DNA of 64,000 nucleotides from Ga0077560 sp046330395 (GCA_046330395.1 JAXLSS010000014.1:1-64000), one strand, 5' to 3'; positions 53,180 to 62,350 are shown, counted from the first letter of the stretch. Numbers and translations: made by a program. The notes: generated by a model not told the origin, from the sequence alone.

Positions 53180-53569
53180 ATGAGCACGACCTCACCCATC
53201 ACCGGCGTCGACTTCGTGGCCGTCCCCACCCACGACCTGGACGTGGCCGTGGCCTTCTACGGTGAGACGCTGGGGCTGACGCGATCGGTGTACAACGCGC
53301 AGGGCGGCTTCGCCGAGTTCGAGACCGGCAACCTCACGCTCAGCATCATCGTGCCGCACCTGATGGGTCTGCCGTTCCACGCCAACCCCAACGCCATCGC
53401 GCTGCACGTGGACGACGTGGCGGCCACGCGGGCCCAACTGGAGGCACAGGGCGTGCTCTTCCACGGGGACATCCTGGACACCGGGGTGTGCCACATGGGG
53501 TTCTTTCAGGACCCCGACGGCAACGCCCTGATGCTGCACCACCGGTACGCCCCGAAGTCGCCCTCCTAA
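53180..53569 (+). CDS. VOC-family (glyoxalase/dioxygenase-like) protein
   Basis: A 129-residue protein with the two beta-alpha-beta-beta-beta units of the VOC fold. GVDFVAVPTHDLDVAVAFYGETLGL and the metal-position residues in ALHVDDVAATRAQL and MGFFQDPDGNALML are typical. Members bind a metal and act as lyases, epimerases or resistance proteins; the substrate is unknown. The ATG at 53180 follows GGAGGAA. It is convergent with the FG-GAP gene, overlapping it by 4 bases. Confidence 0.9.
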   Translation: MSTTSPITGVDFVAVPTHDLDVAVAFYGETLGLTRSVYNAQGGFAEFETGNLTLSIIVPHLMGLPFHANPNAIALHVDDVAATRAQLEAQGVLFHGDILDTGVCHMGFFQDPDGNALMLHHRYAPKSPS

Positions 53570-55272
53570 CGGGCCTGCGCCGGGCCGGCGCCGGAGCGCA
53601 GCAGGCTGCCCCGGCCCGTGGGCCACGGCAGGCAGTTCGCCGCGGAGCCGGGCACCCGATAGACGTCCAGCCCGTGGTCGAAGCTGCTCAGCACGATCTC
53701 CAGGCGGCCGTCACCGTCGATGTCGGCCACCGACGGGGCGGCCGGCACACCGATGCCGTTGCCGTCGCGCCCCTGGCGCGGCAGGCGGATGTCGAACAGG
53801 GTGCGGCCCGCGGCCGACAGCACCACCAGGCGCCCCGACCCGGGGGTGAGGCCGTAGGTGCCGAGGATCAGCTCGGGTGTGCCGTCCCGGTTGAGGTCGG
53901 CGGCCACCACCTCCGACGCGAACGTCTTGGCGCGGCCCCGCGTGATGTCGTGGCGCCACAGCAGCTTCCCCCCGGGGCCCACCGCGTACACGGCCCCGTC
54001 GGGCACGGCTGCCACGATCTCGGGGCGCGCGTCGCCGCTGATGTTCACCACCGTGGGCGCGGGGATGCCGCTGGGCGGGTACCAGTCGCCGTCCGGCCGC
54101 ACCGCGGGCTTGCGCGACAGGATGGGATGCCCGAACCCGCGGTGGCGCATGGCCGACCGGGACCCGTCGCCGTAGGCGCCGTCCAGGGCCATGAAGGCGT
54201 ACCCCTGGGTCTCGTAGGGCTCCTTGCGCTCGGCGTTGGGCAGCCCGATCACCTCGTTGCGCCCGTCGCCGTTCAGGTCGGCCACCGTGGGCGGCGACGC
54301 CGTCCACTGCAGCCACATCTGCTTCTTCACGTCGGGCCAGGGCCCGCGGTGCAGGTGGTAGTGGTTGGCCTCCACGCCGGGGGACAGCCAGCGGATGAAC
54401 TGCCCCCACCCCATCCGGCGGCCCGCGGCGTCGCTCTGACGGTTGGTGAACCACGGTGAGGCCAGCACCGAGGTGCCGTCGGCGTTGAACACGTTGATCT
54501 GGTGGTTGTCGTACGTCACCACGATCTCCAGCTGCGGGTCGTCGTCCAGGTTCCCGATGCCCACGTTCTCGCCGTACGCCCCGTAGCCGTGGTTGCCCAC
54601 GCCGTTGAAGTCCCGGTCGTTGGTGGGGCCCGGCAGGGTGTTGTACCGGGGCCAGGACGTCTCCGGCGCGCCCGCCGGGTGGTACAGCCCACCCGAGGCG
54701 TTGAACACGAACACCTGCGACCCCGTCGAGGACGTGTTGGTGGTGGTGACCACCACCTCCACCGTGCCGTCACCGTCCAGGTCGGCGGCCGCCATGCCGC
54801 GCACCTCCGGGCACTGGCCACCGCTGCACACCGAGGCGGGCCACCCCTTCACCACCGCCAGGCCCGAGGCGGTGAGGTGGTACGCCGCCACGGTGCCGTT
54901 GTTGCCGCCCACCACGATTTCCCTCTGGCCGTCCCCGTCGAGGTCGGCCACCACCTCGGGGGCGTACACGCGGCCCTCGGTGGCCGTGCCGGTGCCCAGG
55001 GTGCGGCCCCGGGCGTCGAAGACGAACGTGGAGTAGTCGGGCGCCACGATCTCCAGGCGCCCGTCCCCGTTGAGGTCCACCAGCCCGGGGGAGGCGAACC
55101 ACCCGGTCTGCCCGGTGGTGATGCGCCGGACGAACACGGGCCGCTTGACGGCCCCGGACGACGAGGCGGCGGCACACACGGGTGCGGCGGATTGGGCACG
55201 CACGGACCCGCCGCCACCCAGGACGAGGGCGGCAAACAGCATCGCGATCACACAGGCGACGCGCCGGGGCAC
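53566..55272 (-). CDS. Secreted FG-GAP/VCBS integrin-like propeller protein
   Basis: A 568-residue exported protein (signal peptide RRVACVIAMLFAALVLGGGGSVRAQS). The mature part is a beta-propeller of FG-GAP-like repeats, each with a Ca-binding DxDGDGxxE type loop: LVDLNGDGRLEIV, VADLDGDGQREIV, AADLDGDGTVEVV, VADLNGDGRNEVI, VAADLNRDGTPELI and VADIDGDGRLEIV. Such propellers bind ligands or matrix outside the cell. GTG 55272 is the start. It lies directly downstream (minus strand) of the 240-bp tandem repeats, which therefore fall in its 5' region. Confidence 0.85.
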   Translation of the reverse strand: MPRRVACVIAMLFAALVLGGGGSVRAQSAAPVCAAASSSGAVKRPVFVRRITTGQTGWFASPGLVDLNGDGRLEIVAPDYSTFVFDARGRTLGTGTATEGRVYAPEVVADLDGDGQREIVVGGNNGTVAAYHLTASGLAVVKGWPASVCSGGQCPEVRGMAAADLDGDGTVEVVVTTTNTSSTGSQVFVFNASGGLYHPAGAPETSWPRYNTLPGPTNDRDFNGVGNHGYGAYGENVGIGNLDDDPQLEIVVTYDNHQINVFNADGTSVLASPWFTNRQSDAAGRRMGWGQFIRWLSPGVEANHYHLHRGPWPDVKKQMWLQWTASPPTVADLNGDGRNEVIGLPNAERKEPYETQGYAFMALDGAYGDGSRSAMRHRGFGHPILSRKPAVRPDGDWYPPSGIPAPTVVNISGDARPEIVAAVPDGAVYAVGPGGKLLWRHDITRGRAKTFASEVVAADLNRDGTPELILGTYGLTPGSGRLVVLSAAGRTLFDIRLPRQGRDGNGIGVPAAPSVADIDGDGRLEIVLSSFDHGLDVYRVPGSAANCLPWPTGRGSLLRSGAGPAQAR

Positions 55273-55316
55273 AGAAACGACCCTACCGAAGGAACGTCGC
55301 CGTGTCCGGTCCTCCT

Positions 55317-55772
55317 GGCCCCGTCCAACGGACGGGGCCGCGCCTCATGTCGAAGTCTCCGCCTGCCAGGACGCGGCTGCGCCACAGAATTGGGGATGGT
55401 GCAGGGGGCGAGTCCCCCGAGCCACGGAGGGCGAGGTTCGACTCAGGACCGCGCAGCCCGCAAGGGCGCTGTGGTAACGCGCCACGATCCAGACCCGCCG
55501 TAGGGAACGTTCGCGTCAGAGGGCAACCCTGTGAGAGGTGATGCTTCTGAAATCCAGGGGCTCGCCGAAGGTGAGCCCCACGTCTCATGTCGAAGTCTCC
55601 GCCTGCCAGGTCGCGGCTGCGCCACAGAATTGGGGACGGTGCAGGGTGTGAGTCCCCCGAGCCACGGAGGGCGAGGTTCAACTCAGTTCCGCGCAGCCCG
55701 CAAGGGCGCTGTGGTAAGGGACCGCGATCCAGACCCGCCATCCAGAACGCTCGCGTCAGAGGGCAACCCTGT
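55317..55772. repeat. Two tandem 240-bp repeats, probable structured RNA
   Basis: Unit 1 starts at 55317 and unit 2 exactly 240 bases later at 55557; about 200 bases of each align with few changes. Each unit starts with a 10-bp stem. GGCCCCGTCC/GGACGGGGCC (55317-55339) and GGGGCTCGCC/GGTGAGCCCC (55557-55579) differ at five pairs, yet pairing is kept. Other conserved elements are CCACAG pairing with CTGTGG (55622-55627 and 55709-55714 in unit 2), GGGGAY/GTCCCC (55632-55637 and 55652-55657) and GCCC-GCAA-GGGC (55696-55707). The region between the FG-GAP gene start and the otsB stop (55273-55795) holds no believable gene. Strand and class are unknown; on the minus strand the pair would precede the FG-GAP gene. 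Confidence 0.8.
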
Positions 55773-55795
55773 AAGAAGCATCGTCCACGGAACGC

Positions 55796-56611
55796 TCAAA
55801 CCGCGGTCAACTTCTCAAGCAATAAGCCGACTTCGTCGGGGGAATGCAATCCATATGTCGCGTGTGTCGGGCGGTCCTCACCCTCCACCGGGTCGCCGAC
55901 GTGGACGCCCAGGCCGCCCAGGTCCCGGACGGCCTCCAGGGCGTGCTCGTCGGTGATGTCGTCGCCCACGTACACGGGGACCACGTCCGGGGTGTCGAGG
56001 CCCAGCACCGTCAGCAGGTGGCGCACCGCCGCCCCCTTGTCCCACGGCACGTTGGGCAGCAGTTCCCGCACCCGCTTGCCGGGCGTCAGCTTGAGCTCCG
56101 GGTGCTCAGCCAGGATCCGGGCCACCTCCTCCTGCACCGCGGCGGTGGCGTCCTCGCCGGCCACCCGGTAGTGCACCGACACCGAGCTGGGCTTGGATTC
56201 GATGATCACCCCCGGGAGCGTGCCCACCCCCTCCTCCAGGCGACGGGTGACGGCCCCGAGGAGCTCGTCGAACTCGCCCGACTCCATGGGCGAGCGCAGG
56301 GAGCCGTCCGGGCTCCACATCTCGAAGCCGTGGCTGCCCGCCACCACCAGGTCGCGCATGCCCATCAGCCGCTGGGCGGTGCGGCGGTCGCGTCCCGTGA
56401 CCACGCACACCGGCGTGCGCGCCGCCAGCGCCCGCACCACCTCGCGCATGCGGTCGGAGATCACCGCGTCCTCCGGGCGCGGCACCAGAGGGGTGAGCAC
56501 CCCGTCGTAGTCCAGGAACACCGCGGGCCGTCGCCCCGCCAGCACCTCGCGCACCCGCGGCCAGTCGGTCAGCGCGTTCGGCAGCTCCGAGATGCGGCGG
56601 GTGTCGTTCAT
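55796..56611 (-). CDS. otsB: Trehalose-6-phosphate phosphatase
   Basis: A 271-residue HAD phosphatase that removes phosphate from trehalose-6-phosphate. The nucleophile motif FLDYDGVLTPL has Asp34 and Asp36. VVTGRDRRTAQRLMG, VAGSHGFEMWSPDG, IIESKPSSVSVHYR, DKGAAVRHLL and PVYVGDDITDEHAL follow, all typical of OtsB. Length is normal. Its ATG overlaps the MbnH-type gene stop by 4 bases (ATGA), so it is made with the copper-protein pair rather than with otsA, which is not in the window. Confidence 0.94.
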   Translation of the reverse strand: MNDTRRISELPNALTDWPRVREVLAGRRPAVFLDYDGVLTPLVPRPEDAVISDRMREVVRALAARTPVCVVTGRDRRTAQRLMGMRDLVVAGSHGFEMWSPDGSLRSPMESGEFDELLGAVTRRLEEGVGTLPGVIIESKPSSVSVHYRVAGEDATAAVQEEVARILAEHPELKLTPGKRVRELLPNVPWDKGAAVRHLLTVLGLDTPDVVPVYVGDDITDEHALEAVRDLGGLGVHVGDPVEGEDRPTHATYGLHSPDEVGLLLEKLTAV

Positions 56612-57828
56612 CGCGCGGCGAACGGGTCGGAGAACCGCGGGTTGGTCACGAAGCTCCTGTCGGTGAGGGTCTTGAGGAAGGCCACCAGATCGGCCTGGTC
56701 CTGCTGGGTGAGCTGGATCCCCGACACGAGCTGGCTCTTGTTGGGGTTGAGGCGCCCGTCACCTGCGTAGGGCCCCTCGGTGACGTTGCGGCCACCCGCA
56801 GCGTAGAACGCCACCACCCCCTCCAGGGTGGGGATGCTGCCGTCGTGCATGTACGGCGCGGTCAGCGCGATGTTGCGCAGGCTCGCCGCACGGAACCGGC
56901 CCATGTCGGAGGCCTTCCCGGTGACCTCGTATACCCCGCCGTTGGACGGCGGGAACGCCCCGGTGCCGCCGATGTTGTACAGGCCGGTATTGCTGAACGG
57001 CGTCGGCACCTCCCGGGCCCCGGCGTACTTGACCTGGTCGTTCAGGTTGAAGCTGCCGTGGCAGTGGTGGCACTCGGCCTTCTCCCCGAAGAACAGGTCC
57101 TTGCCGCGCGTCTCCTGCGCGGTGAGCCGGCCCGTGCCGCGCAGGTAGGTGTCGTACCGGCTGTCGCCGGAGATCAGCGTGCGCTGGAAGGTGGCGATGG
57201 CCTTCACGATGTTGCCCCAGGTCACCGGCTCCGCCTGACCCGGGAACGCCCGCGCGAACTTCGCCCGGTACATCACGCTGCCGCGGAACCGCCGCAGCAC
57301 CGCGGCCTTGTTGTGGTCGTTCACGCCCATCTCCACGGGGCGCACGCCGAACAGCGGCACCTCCATCTGGCGCTCCAGGCTCACCAGGGCGGGGTTGGCC
57401 CAGGTGAGCGTGGGGTTGTAGGCCACGTTGGCCAGGGGCTGGGCGCCGCGCGGCGTCGACTCGCCCGTGGATCCCACCGCCTGCGCCCGCCCGTCGGTGA
57501 ACGCCTTGCCCTGCATGTGGCAGCTGCCGCAGCTCTGCGTGCCGTTGCCGCTGAGCTTCGTGTCGTAGAACAGATACCGGCCCAGGTTCGCCTTGGCGGT
57601 GGACATGGGGTTGCCGGCCGGCACCGCCGGTTGCGGCAGGTTGCTGGGCAGGTTCCAGGTCCACGCGCGGGGGCGCGCGGCGCCGCTCACCGCGTTGGCG
57701 TTCCCACCCGCGACCACCGTCACCACCGCGGCCACCGCGGCCAGCACCGCGGCGGATCCGCGCACCACGCCCCACGGCGTACGCCGTGGGGCCCCCGAGT
57801 CGGCTCGGGGACCCCGGTGGGCGCCCAT
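56608..57828 (-). CDS. MbnH-type di-heme cytochrome c peroxidase/MauG-like enzyme
   Basis: A 406-residue exported di-heme enzyme. The N-terminus has one hydrophobic segment (AVLAAVAAVVTVVAGG). Heme motifs are CGSCH (residues 100-104) and CHHCH (about 250-254), with the GLYNIGGTGAFP and APYMHDGSIPTLEGVVAFY segments of the CCP/MauG family. Its partner gene, encoding an MbnP-type protein, is immediately upstream with a one-base TGATG overlap. In the metallo-mystery pair, MbnH oxidises a Trp of MbnP to create a copper site. Start ATG 57828 is fixed by the overlap. otsB follows. Confidence 0.92.
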   Translation of the reverse strand: MGAHRGPRADSGAPRRTPWGVVRGSAAVLAAVAAVVTVVAGGNANAVSGAARPRAWTWNLPSNLPQPAVPAGNPMSTAKANLGRYLFYDTKLSGNGTQSCGSCHMQGKAFTDGRAQAVGSTGESTPRGAQPLANVAYNPTLTWANPALVSLERQMEVPLFGVRPVEMGVNDHNKAAVLRRFRGSVMYRAKFARAFPGQAEPVTWGNIVKAIATFQRTLISGDSRYDTYLRGTGRLTAQETRGKDLFFGEKAECHHCHGSFNLNDQVKYAGAREVPTPFSNTGLYNIGGTGAFPPSNGGVYEVTGKASDMGRFRAASLRNIALTAPYMHDGSIPTLEGVVAFYAAGGRNVTEGPYAGDGRLNPNKSQLVSGIQLTQQDQADLVAFLKTLTDRSFVTNPRFSDPFAAR

Positions 57829-58766
57829 CAGTTGATGGCGCGGAACACGGTCTGGTCGTGGCCCGGCCCGGACACCCCGGTGCCGGTGCCGTCGGCCTTC
57901 CAGTTGACGTCCAGCGCCCCGAAGACGCCGGCGCACTCCGGGTCCGTGGGCCCCGACATGCACCCCGGCGCCGTGGCGGCGGTGTTCCTGGTGACGTCGT
58001 TGCCCGCCAGCAGCGCCTTCAGGTCGAACGCGATGCGCTGTTTGGCCGGGTTGAAGCTCATCAGGTGCACGCTCACCCGGTTGCTTGCCCCGCAGCTGAC
58101 CGTCTGGCCCGAGGCCGGGTTGCCGACGCAGCCCGTGCTGCCCAGGTGCACCATGAAGGTCTTGGCCGGCCACGCGCCCGCGGCCCCGCCGGGATCGGTG
58201 ACCTCCACCTTCATGAACTTGCGGCCGGCCTGCCAGGCCCACCCCATGGCCGCCAGGTCCAGCGGCGGCTTGGCGGTGACGGTGTCGGTGTGGTTCAGCG
58301 GGAACGGCACGCCCACGTAGAACCGGGCGCCCATGTAGGTGCCGGCCGGCACGGTGCCGCGGATCACGGTGTTGGTGGCGGCGTCACCCTCGGTGCACGA
58401 CCCCTTCCCGTTCTCCATGTCGATCAGCGTCACCGCGTTGCCGCCCTTGGTGAGGTTGAAGTTCCTCGATCCCGTGAGGTGCAGCGGCACCTGGCGGCCG
58501 TTCATGGCGATGAGCTTCACGTTGGAGATGTAGAAGCGCAGGTCCTGGATCTGCGCAGGGGCGGCGCCGGTGCCCAGCCCGGGTGTGAGCGTGCCGCAGC
58601 TCACCGGGGTGGTGCCGGCCACGGCGACGAAGCGCAGCGTCACCGTCTTGGTGGTCTTCTTGGTGGTGGGCATGCCCATGGCGCCCATGGCCGAGCCCGT
58701 CGTGAACAGGGCGGCAGCAAGCGTTCCGGCGCCCAGCGCCAGACGCGCACGTGTGGTGCGAATCAT
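57828..58766 (-). CDS. MbnP-family copper-binding protein (metallo-mystery pair, four-Cys type)
   Basis: A 312-residue exported protein. Its signal peptide runs MIRTTRARLALGAGTLAAALF. After a Lys/Thr-rich linker come VTLRFVAVAGTTPVSCG, LRFYISNVKLIAMNG, TLIDMENGKGSC, VPFPLNHTDTVTAKPPLDL and the hallmark GWAWQAGRKFMKVEV. Six Cys follow the family pattern (SCG, SCT, GCV, SCG, GCM, ECA). MbnP proteins bind copper through a Trp converted to kynurenine by the adjacent di-heme enzyme. The linked gene order fits. The gene begins a three-gene overlapping run ending in otsB. Confidence 0.92.
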   Translation of the reverse strand: MIRTTRARLALGAGTLAAALFTTGSAMGAMGMPTTKKTTKTVTLRFVAVAGTTPVSCGTLTPGLGTGAAPAQIQDLRFYISNVKLIAMNGRQVPLHLTGSRNFNLTKGGNAVTLIDMENGKGSCTEGDAATNTVIRGTVPAGTYMGARFYVGVPFPLNHTDTVTAKPPLDLAAMGWAWQAGRKFMKVEVTDPGGAAGAWPAKTFMVHLGSTGCVGNPASGQTVSCGASNRVSVHLMSFNPAKQRIAFDLKALLAGNDVTRNTAATAPGCMSGPTDPECAGVFGALDVNWKADGTGTGVSGPGHDQTVFRAIN

Positions 58767-58849
58767 GTGATCGGTCTCCCTCCGGCCATCAGGCCGGCGT
58801 GGTGAGTGGCGTGTGCGGACGCCCGCCGCACAGGGGAGACCGGCCGGCG

Positions 58850-59419
58850 CTACCGCGCCACGGCCTCCGGGCGGGCGAGCGGCCACGCCGGCGGGCCGCG
58901 GGAGGACCGGGGGCGGTTGTGGTCACGGCGATGCGGCACCCACAGCGGGCGGCCGACGGCCCGGGCGGGGCGCGGCAGGGCGCGCGGGCGCGGGCGGGCC
59001 ACCAGTGCCCGCACGAGGCGGGCGGCGCGGGCCAGCACCCGCTGCCCCCAGCACAGCGGGCCCCACAGCAGGAGGGCGGCGCACACGTGCACCGACACCG
59101 TGGTGGAGCTCACCAGCGGGGTGGCGTGATGGGGAACGAGGCCGAACACCCAGGGTGCCGCGTGCAACACCACATGCAACCCCGCCTGGGTCACCAGGAG
59201 GGCGGCCAGCACCCGGCCGGGCGACCATTCGCTGAAGGCACGGCCCCGGCGCAGCGCGCTCAGCAGCGTGGCGACGGCGATGATGCCCAGCCACGCCGCC
59301 GGGGCCACCCGCACGGCCGCCAGGTGTCCCGCGGCCAGGGCGTGGCCCATCAGCGTCACCGCCATGGCCGTGCCGACAAGGCCGGCGCGGCGGAGTGCGC
59401 GTGCTGAGAGGGGGTGCAT
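58850..59419 (-). CDS. His-rich membrane protein upstream of MbnP
   Basis: A 189-residue protein with four hydrophobic segments (about residues 11-28, 35-52, 68-85 and 100-118) and a very basic, Arg/Pro-rich C-terminal tail of 65 residues. Histidines sit at helix ends and loops (MGHALAAGHLAAV, GLHVVLHAAPWVFGLVPHHATPLV, TVSVHVCAALLLWG), which would suit metal handling. It precedes the MbnP gene by 83 bases on the same strand, so a role in copper delivery is reasonable but unproven. ATG 59419 is used. Confidence 0.6.
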   Translation of the reverse strand: MHPLSARALRRAGLVGTAMAVTLMGHALAAGHLAAVRVAPAAWLGIIAVATLLSALRRGRAFSEWSPGRVLAALLVTQAGLHVVLHAAPWVFGLVPHHATPLVSSTTVSVHVCAALLLWGPLCWGQRVLARAARLVRALVARPRPRALPRPARAVGRPLWVPHRRDHNRPRSSRGPPAWPLARPEAVAR

Positions 59420-59608
59420 CACTCGGGCCCGACGGTACCCCTTCACCGCGGCGCCGGTGGCGGTGGGGCGGCGGTTGCGTGCAAACGGTCCCGTCGCGCC
59501 CGTCAAACGTCACACCGGAACAATGATTCGTGCGGAATGGACGCCGTGGCTATCCTCGGAAGTGAGCGTCCAGGAAGCATCCGTCCCCGTTCAGGAGTCC
59601 CACGCCAC

Positions 59609-62350
59609 ATGGCGACGCACCCCATGGACCCGCCCCAGCCCGCCGAGGAGCAGGTGGAGGTCACCTCCGCCGACCACGCGGGCGGGGGGATGATGGCCCA
59701 CATCCCGCACCACGACATCGATCCCGAGGAGACCGAGGAGTGGATCGAGGCCGTCGAGGACGTGCTGCGCGTGCACGGCCCGGAGCGGGCCGGCCAGCTG
59801 CTGGGCGAGGTAGTGAGCGAGGCCCGCCTGTCCGGGGCGCTGGTGCCGGTGAGCGACAGCACCCCGTACGTCAACACCATCCCGCCCGACGACGAGGCGC
59901 CCCCGCCCGACGACCAGGAGCTGGAGCGCCGCGTGCGCTCGCTGGTGCGCTGGAACGCGGTGGCCATGGTGTTGCAGGCCAACAAGGAGTCGTCGGAGCT
60001 GGGCGGGCACATCGCCAGCTACCAGTCGGCGGCCACGCTGTACGAGGTGGGCTTCAACCACTTCTGGCACGCCCCCACCGAGGACCACGGCGGCGACCTC
60101 ATCTACTTCCAGGGGCACTCCAGCCCCGGCATCTACGCCCGCGCGTTCCTTGAGGGCCGGCTCAGCGAGGAGCAGCTGGTCAACTTCCGCGAGGAGGTGG
60201 GCGGCGCGGGCCTGCCGTCGTACCCGCACCCCTGGCTGATGCCCGACTTCTGGCAGTTCCCCACCGTGTCGATGGGGCTGGGGCCGCTGATGGCCATCTA
60301 CCAGGCGCGCTTCATGAAGTACCTGCAGGGCCGCGAGATGGCCGACACCGACGGCCGCAAGGTGTGGGCGTTCATGGGCGACGGCGAGATGGACGAGCCC
60401 GAGTCGATGGGTGCCATCTCCCTGGCCGGGCGCGAGCACCTGGACAACCTGGTGTTCGTGGTGAACTGCAACCTGCAGCGCCTGGACGGCCCGGTGCGCG
60501 GCAACGGCAAGATCATCCAGGAGCTGGAGACCAACTTCCGCGGCGCCGGATGGAACGTCATCAAGGTCATCTGGGGTGAGCACTGGGACCCGCTGCTGGC
60601 CGCCGACCACGACGGCCTGCTGAAACGCCGCATGGAGGAGGCGGTGGACGGCGAGTACCAGACGTTCAAGTCCCGCGACGCCGACTACGTGCGCCAGCAC
60701 TTCTTCGGGGCCTACCCGGAGCTGCTCCGGCGGGTCAGCAACATGACCGACCCGGAGATCTGGCGGCTCAACCGCGGCGGCCACAGCCCCCGCAAGGTGT
60801 ATGCGGCCTACGCGGCGGCCATGGCCCACGAGGGCCAGCCCACCGTGATCCTGGCCAAGACCATCAAGGGCTACGGCATGGGCCGGGCGGGTGAGGGCCA
60901 GAACATCACCCACCAGCAGAAGAAGATGAACGAGGACGCCCTGCTGGCGTTCCGCGACCGCTTCATGGTGCCGCTGTCCAACGACGACGCGCGCAAAGCG
61001 GTGTTCTACCGGCCGCCCGACGACGCCCCGGAGATGAAGTACCTGCACGAGCACCGCGCGAAGCTGGGCGGCAGCCTGCCGGCGCGGCGTGACGAGGCCG
61101 AGCCACTCGAGGTACCGCCGCTGGAGGCCTTCCAGGCGGTGCTGGACGGCACCGGGGACCGCGAGATCTCCACCACCATGGCGTTCGTGCGGCTGCTGTC
61201 CACGCTGGTGCGCGACCCCAACCTGGGCCCGCGGGTGGTGCCCATCGTGCCCGATGAATCCCGCACCTTCGGCATGGAGGGCATGTTCCGCCAGCTGGGC
61301 ATCTTCAGCCAGGTGGGGCAGCTGTACTCACCGGAGGACTCGGCCCAGCTGATGTTCTACCGGGAGGACAAGAAGGGCCAGATCCTGCAGGAGGGCATCA
61401 ACGAGGCGGGGGCGCTGAGCTCCTGGATCGCCGCGGCCACCGCGTACGCCAACCACGGCCTGGCCATGGTGCCCTTCTACATCTTCTACTCGATGTTCGG
61501 GTTCCAGAGGGTGGGCGACCTGGCGTGGGCGGCCGGCGACAGCCGTGCGCGCGGCTTCCTGCTGGGCGGCACCTCGGGCCGCACCACCCTCAACGGCGAG
61601 GGACTGCAGCACGAGGACGGCCACAGCCACGTGCTGGCCTCCACCATCCCCAACTGCCGCGCCTACGACCCCACGTACGGGTACGAGCTGGCCGTGATCA
61701 TCCAGGACGGTCTGCGCCGCATGCTCACCGAGCGTGAGGACGCCTTCTACTACCTCACGCTGATGAACGAGAACTACCCGCACCCGGCCATGCCGGAGGG
61801 GTCCCGGGAGGGCATCCTGCGCGGCATGCACCTCATCCAGGCGGCGCGCGGGCGCGGCCACCGGGTGCAGCTGATGGGCAGCGGCGCCATCCTGCGCGAG
61901 GTGCTGGCCGCCGCCGACCTGCTGGCCGAGCGGGGCGTGCGCGCCGACGTGTGGAGCGTCACCAGCTTCACCGAGCTGCGGCGCGACGGCATGGAGACCG
62001 AGCGCTGGAACCGGCTGCACCCCACCGAGAAGCCGCGGGTGCCCTACGTTGCGGCACAGCTTGCAAAGCGCAAGGGCCCCGTGGTGGCATCGACGGACTA
62101 CATGCGCACGTTCGCCGATCAGATCCGCCCCTTCGTGGACCGCGACTACACCGCGCTCGGCACCGACGGTTTCGGCCGCAGCGACTACCGGGTGCGTCTG
62201 CGCAGGTTCTTCGAGGTGGACCGCCACCATGTGGCGGTGGCGGCGCTGCACGCCCTGGCCCGGGAGGGTGCCGTCCCCACCGAGCAGGTCGCCGCCGCCA
62301 TCGCGGACTTCGGCATCGACACGGAGGGAGAGGCCCCATGGCGACGCTGA
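59609..62350 (+). CDS. aceE: Pyruvate dehydrogenase E1 component, homodimeric
   Basis: A 913-residue thiamine diphosphate enzyme that decarboxylates pyruvate and acetylates the E2 lipoyl group. Typical segments are WNAVAMVLQANK, ELGGHIASYQSAATLYEVGFNHF, FQGHSSPGIYARAFLEGRL, the ThDP motif MGDGEMDEPES through VVNCNLQRLDGPV, TIKGYGMGRAGEGQNITHQQKK, IVPDESRTFGMEGMFR and LLGGTSGRTTLNGEGLQHEDGHS. Length is standard for AceE. The ATG at 59609 follows CAGGAG. It overlaps a lipoyl-domain gene by 13 bases and leads to E2, so E1, lipoyl protein and E2 form one operon. Confidence 0.97.
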   Translation: MATHPMDPPQPAEEQVEVTSADHAGGGMMAHIPHHDIDPEETEEWIEAVEDVLRVHGPERAGQLLGEVVSEARLSGALVPVSDSTPYVNTIPPDDEAPPPDDQELERRVRSLVRWNAVAMVLQANKESSELGGHIASYQSAATLYEVGFNHFWHAPTEDHGGDLIYFQGHSSPGIYARAFLEGRLSEEQLVNFREEVGGAGLPSYPHPWLMPDFWQFPTVSMGLGPLMAIYQARFMKYLQGREMADTDGRKVWAFMGDGEMDEPESMGAISLAGREHLDNLVFVVNCNLQRLDGPVRGNGKIIQELETNFRGAGWNVIKVIWGEHWDPLLAADHDGLLKRRMEEAVDGEYQTFKSRDADYVRQHFFGAYPELLRRVSNMTDPEIWRLNRGGHSPRKVYAAYAAAMAHEGQPTVILAKTIKGYGMGRAGEGQNITHQQKKMNEDALLAFRDRFMVPLSNDDARKAVFYRPPDDAPEMKYLHEHRAKLGGSLPARRDEAEPLEVPPLEAFQAVLDGTGDREISTTMAFVRLLSTLVRDPNLGPRVVPIVPDESRTFGMEGMFRQLGIFSQVGQLYSPEDSAQLMFYREDKKGQILQEGINEAGALSSWIAAATAYANHGLAMVPFYIFYSMFGFQRVGDLAWAAGDSRARGFLLGGTSGRTTLNGEGLQHEDGHSHVLASTIPNCRAYDPTYGYELAVIIQDGLRRMLTEREDAFYYLTLMNENYPHPAMPEGSREGILRGMHLIQAARGRGHRVQLMGSGAILREVLAAADLLAERGVRADVWSVTSFTELRRDGMETERWNRLHPTEKPRVPYVAAQLAKRKGPVVASTDYMRTFADQIRPFVDRDYTALGTDGFGRSDYRVRLRRFFEVDRHHVAVAALHALAREGAVPTEQVAAAIADFGIDTEGEAPWRR

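Noticed and set aside
55340..55540. Cobalamin riboswitch
   Set aside because: Some words (GAAGTC with CCTGCC, GGTGC) resemble it, but the B12 box order and the AGxCxGGAxACCTGCC end are not present on either strand.
55283..55741. A 152-codon open frame on the minus strand across both 240-bp repeats
   Set aside because: The frame stays open only because the repeat length is a multiple of three. Its sequence is low-quality, repeated and lacks a ribosome site, while compensatory changes favour RNA.
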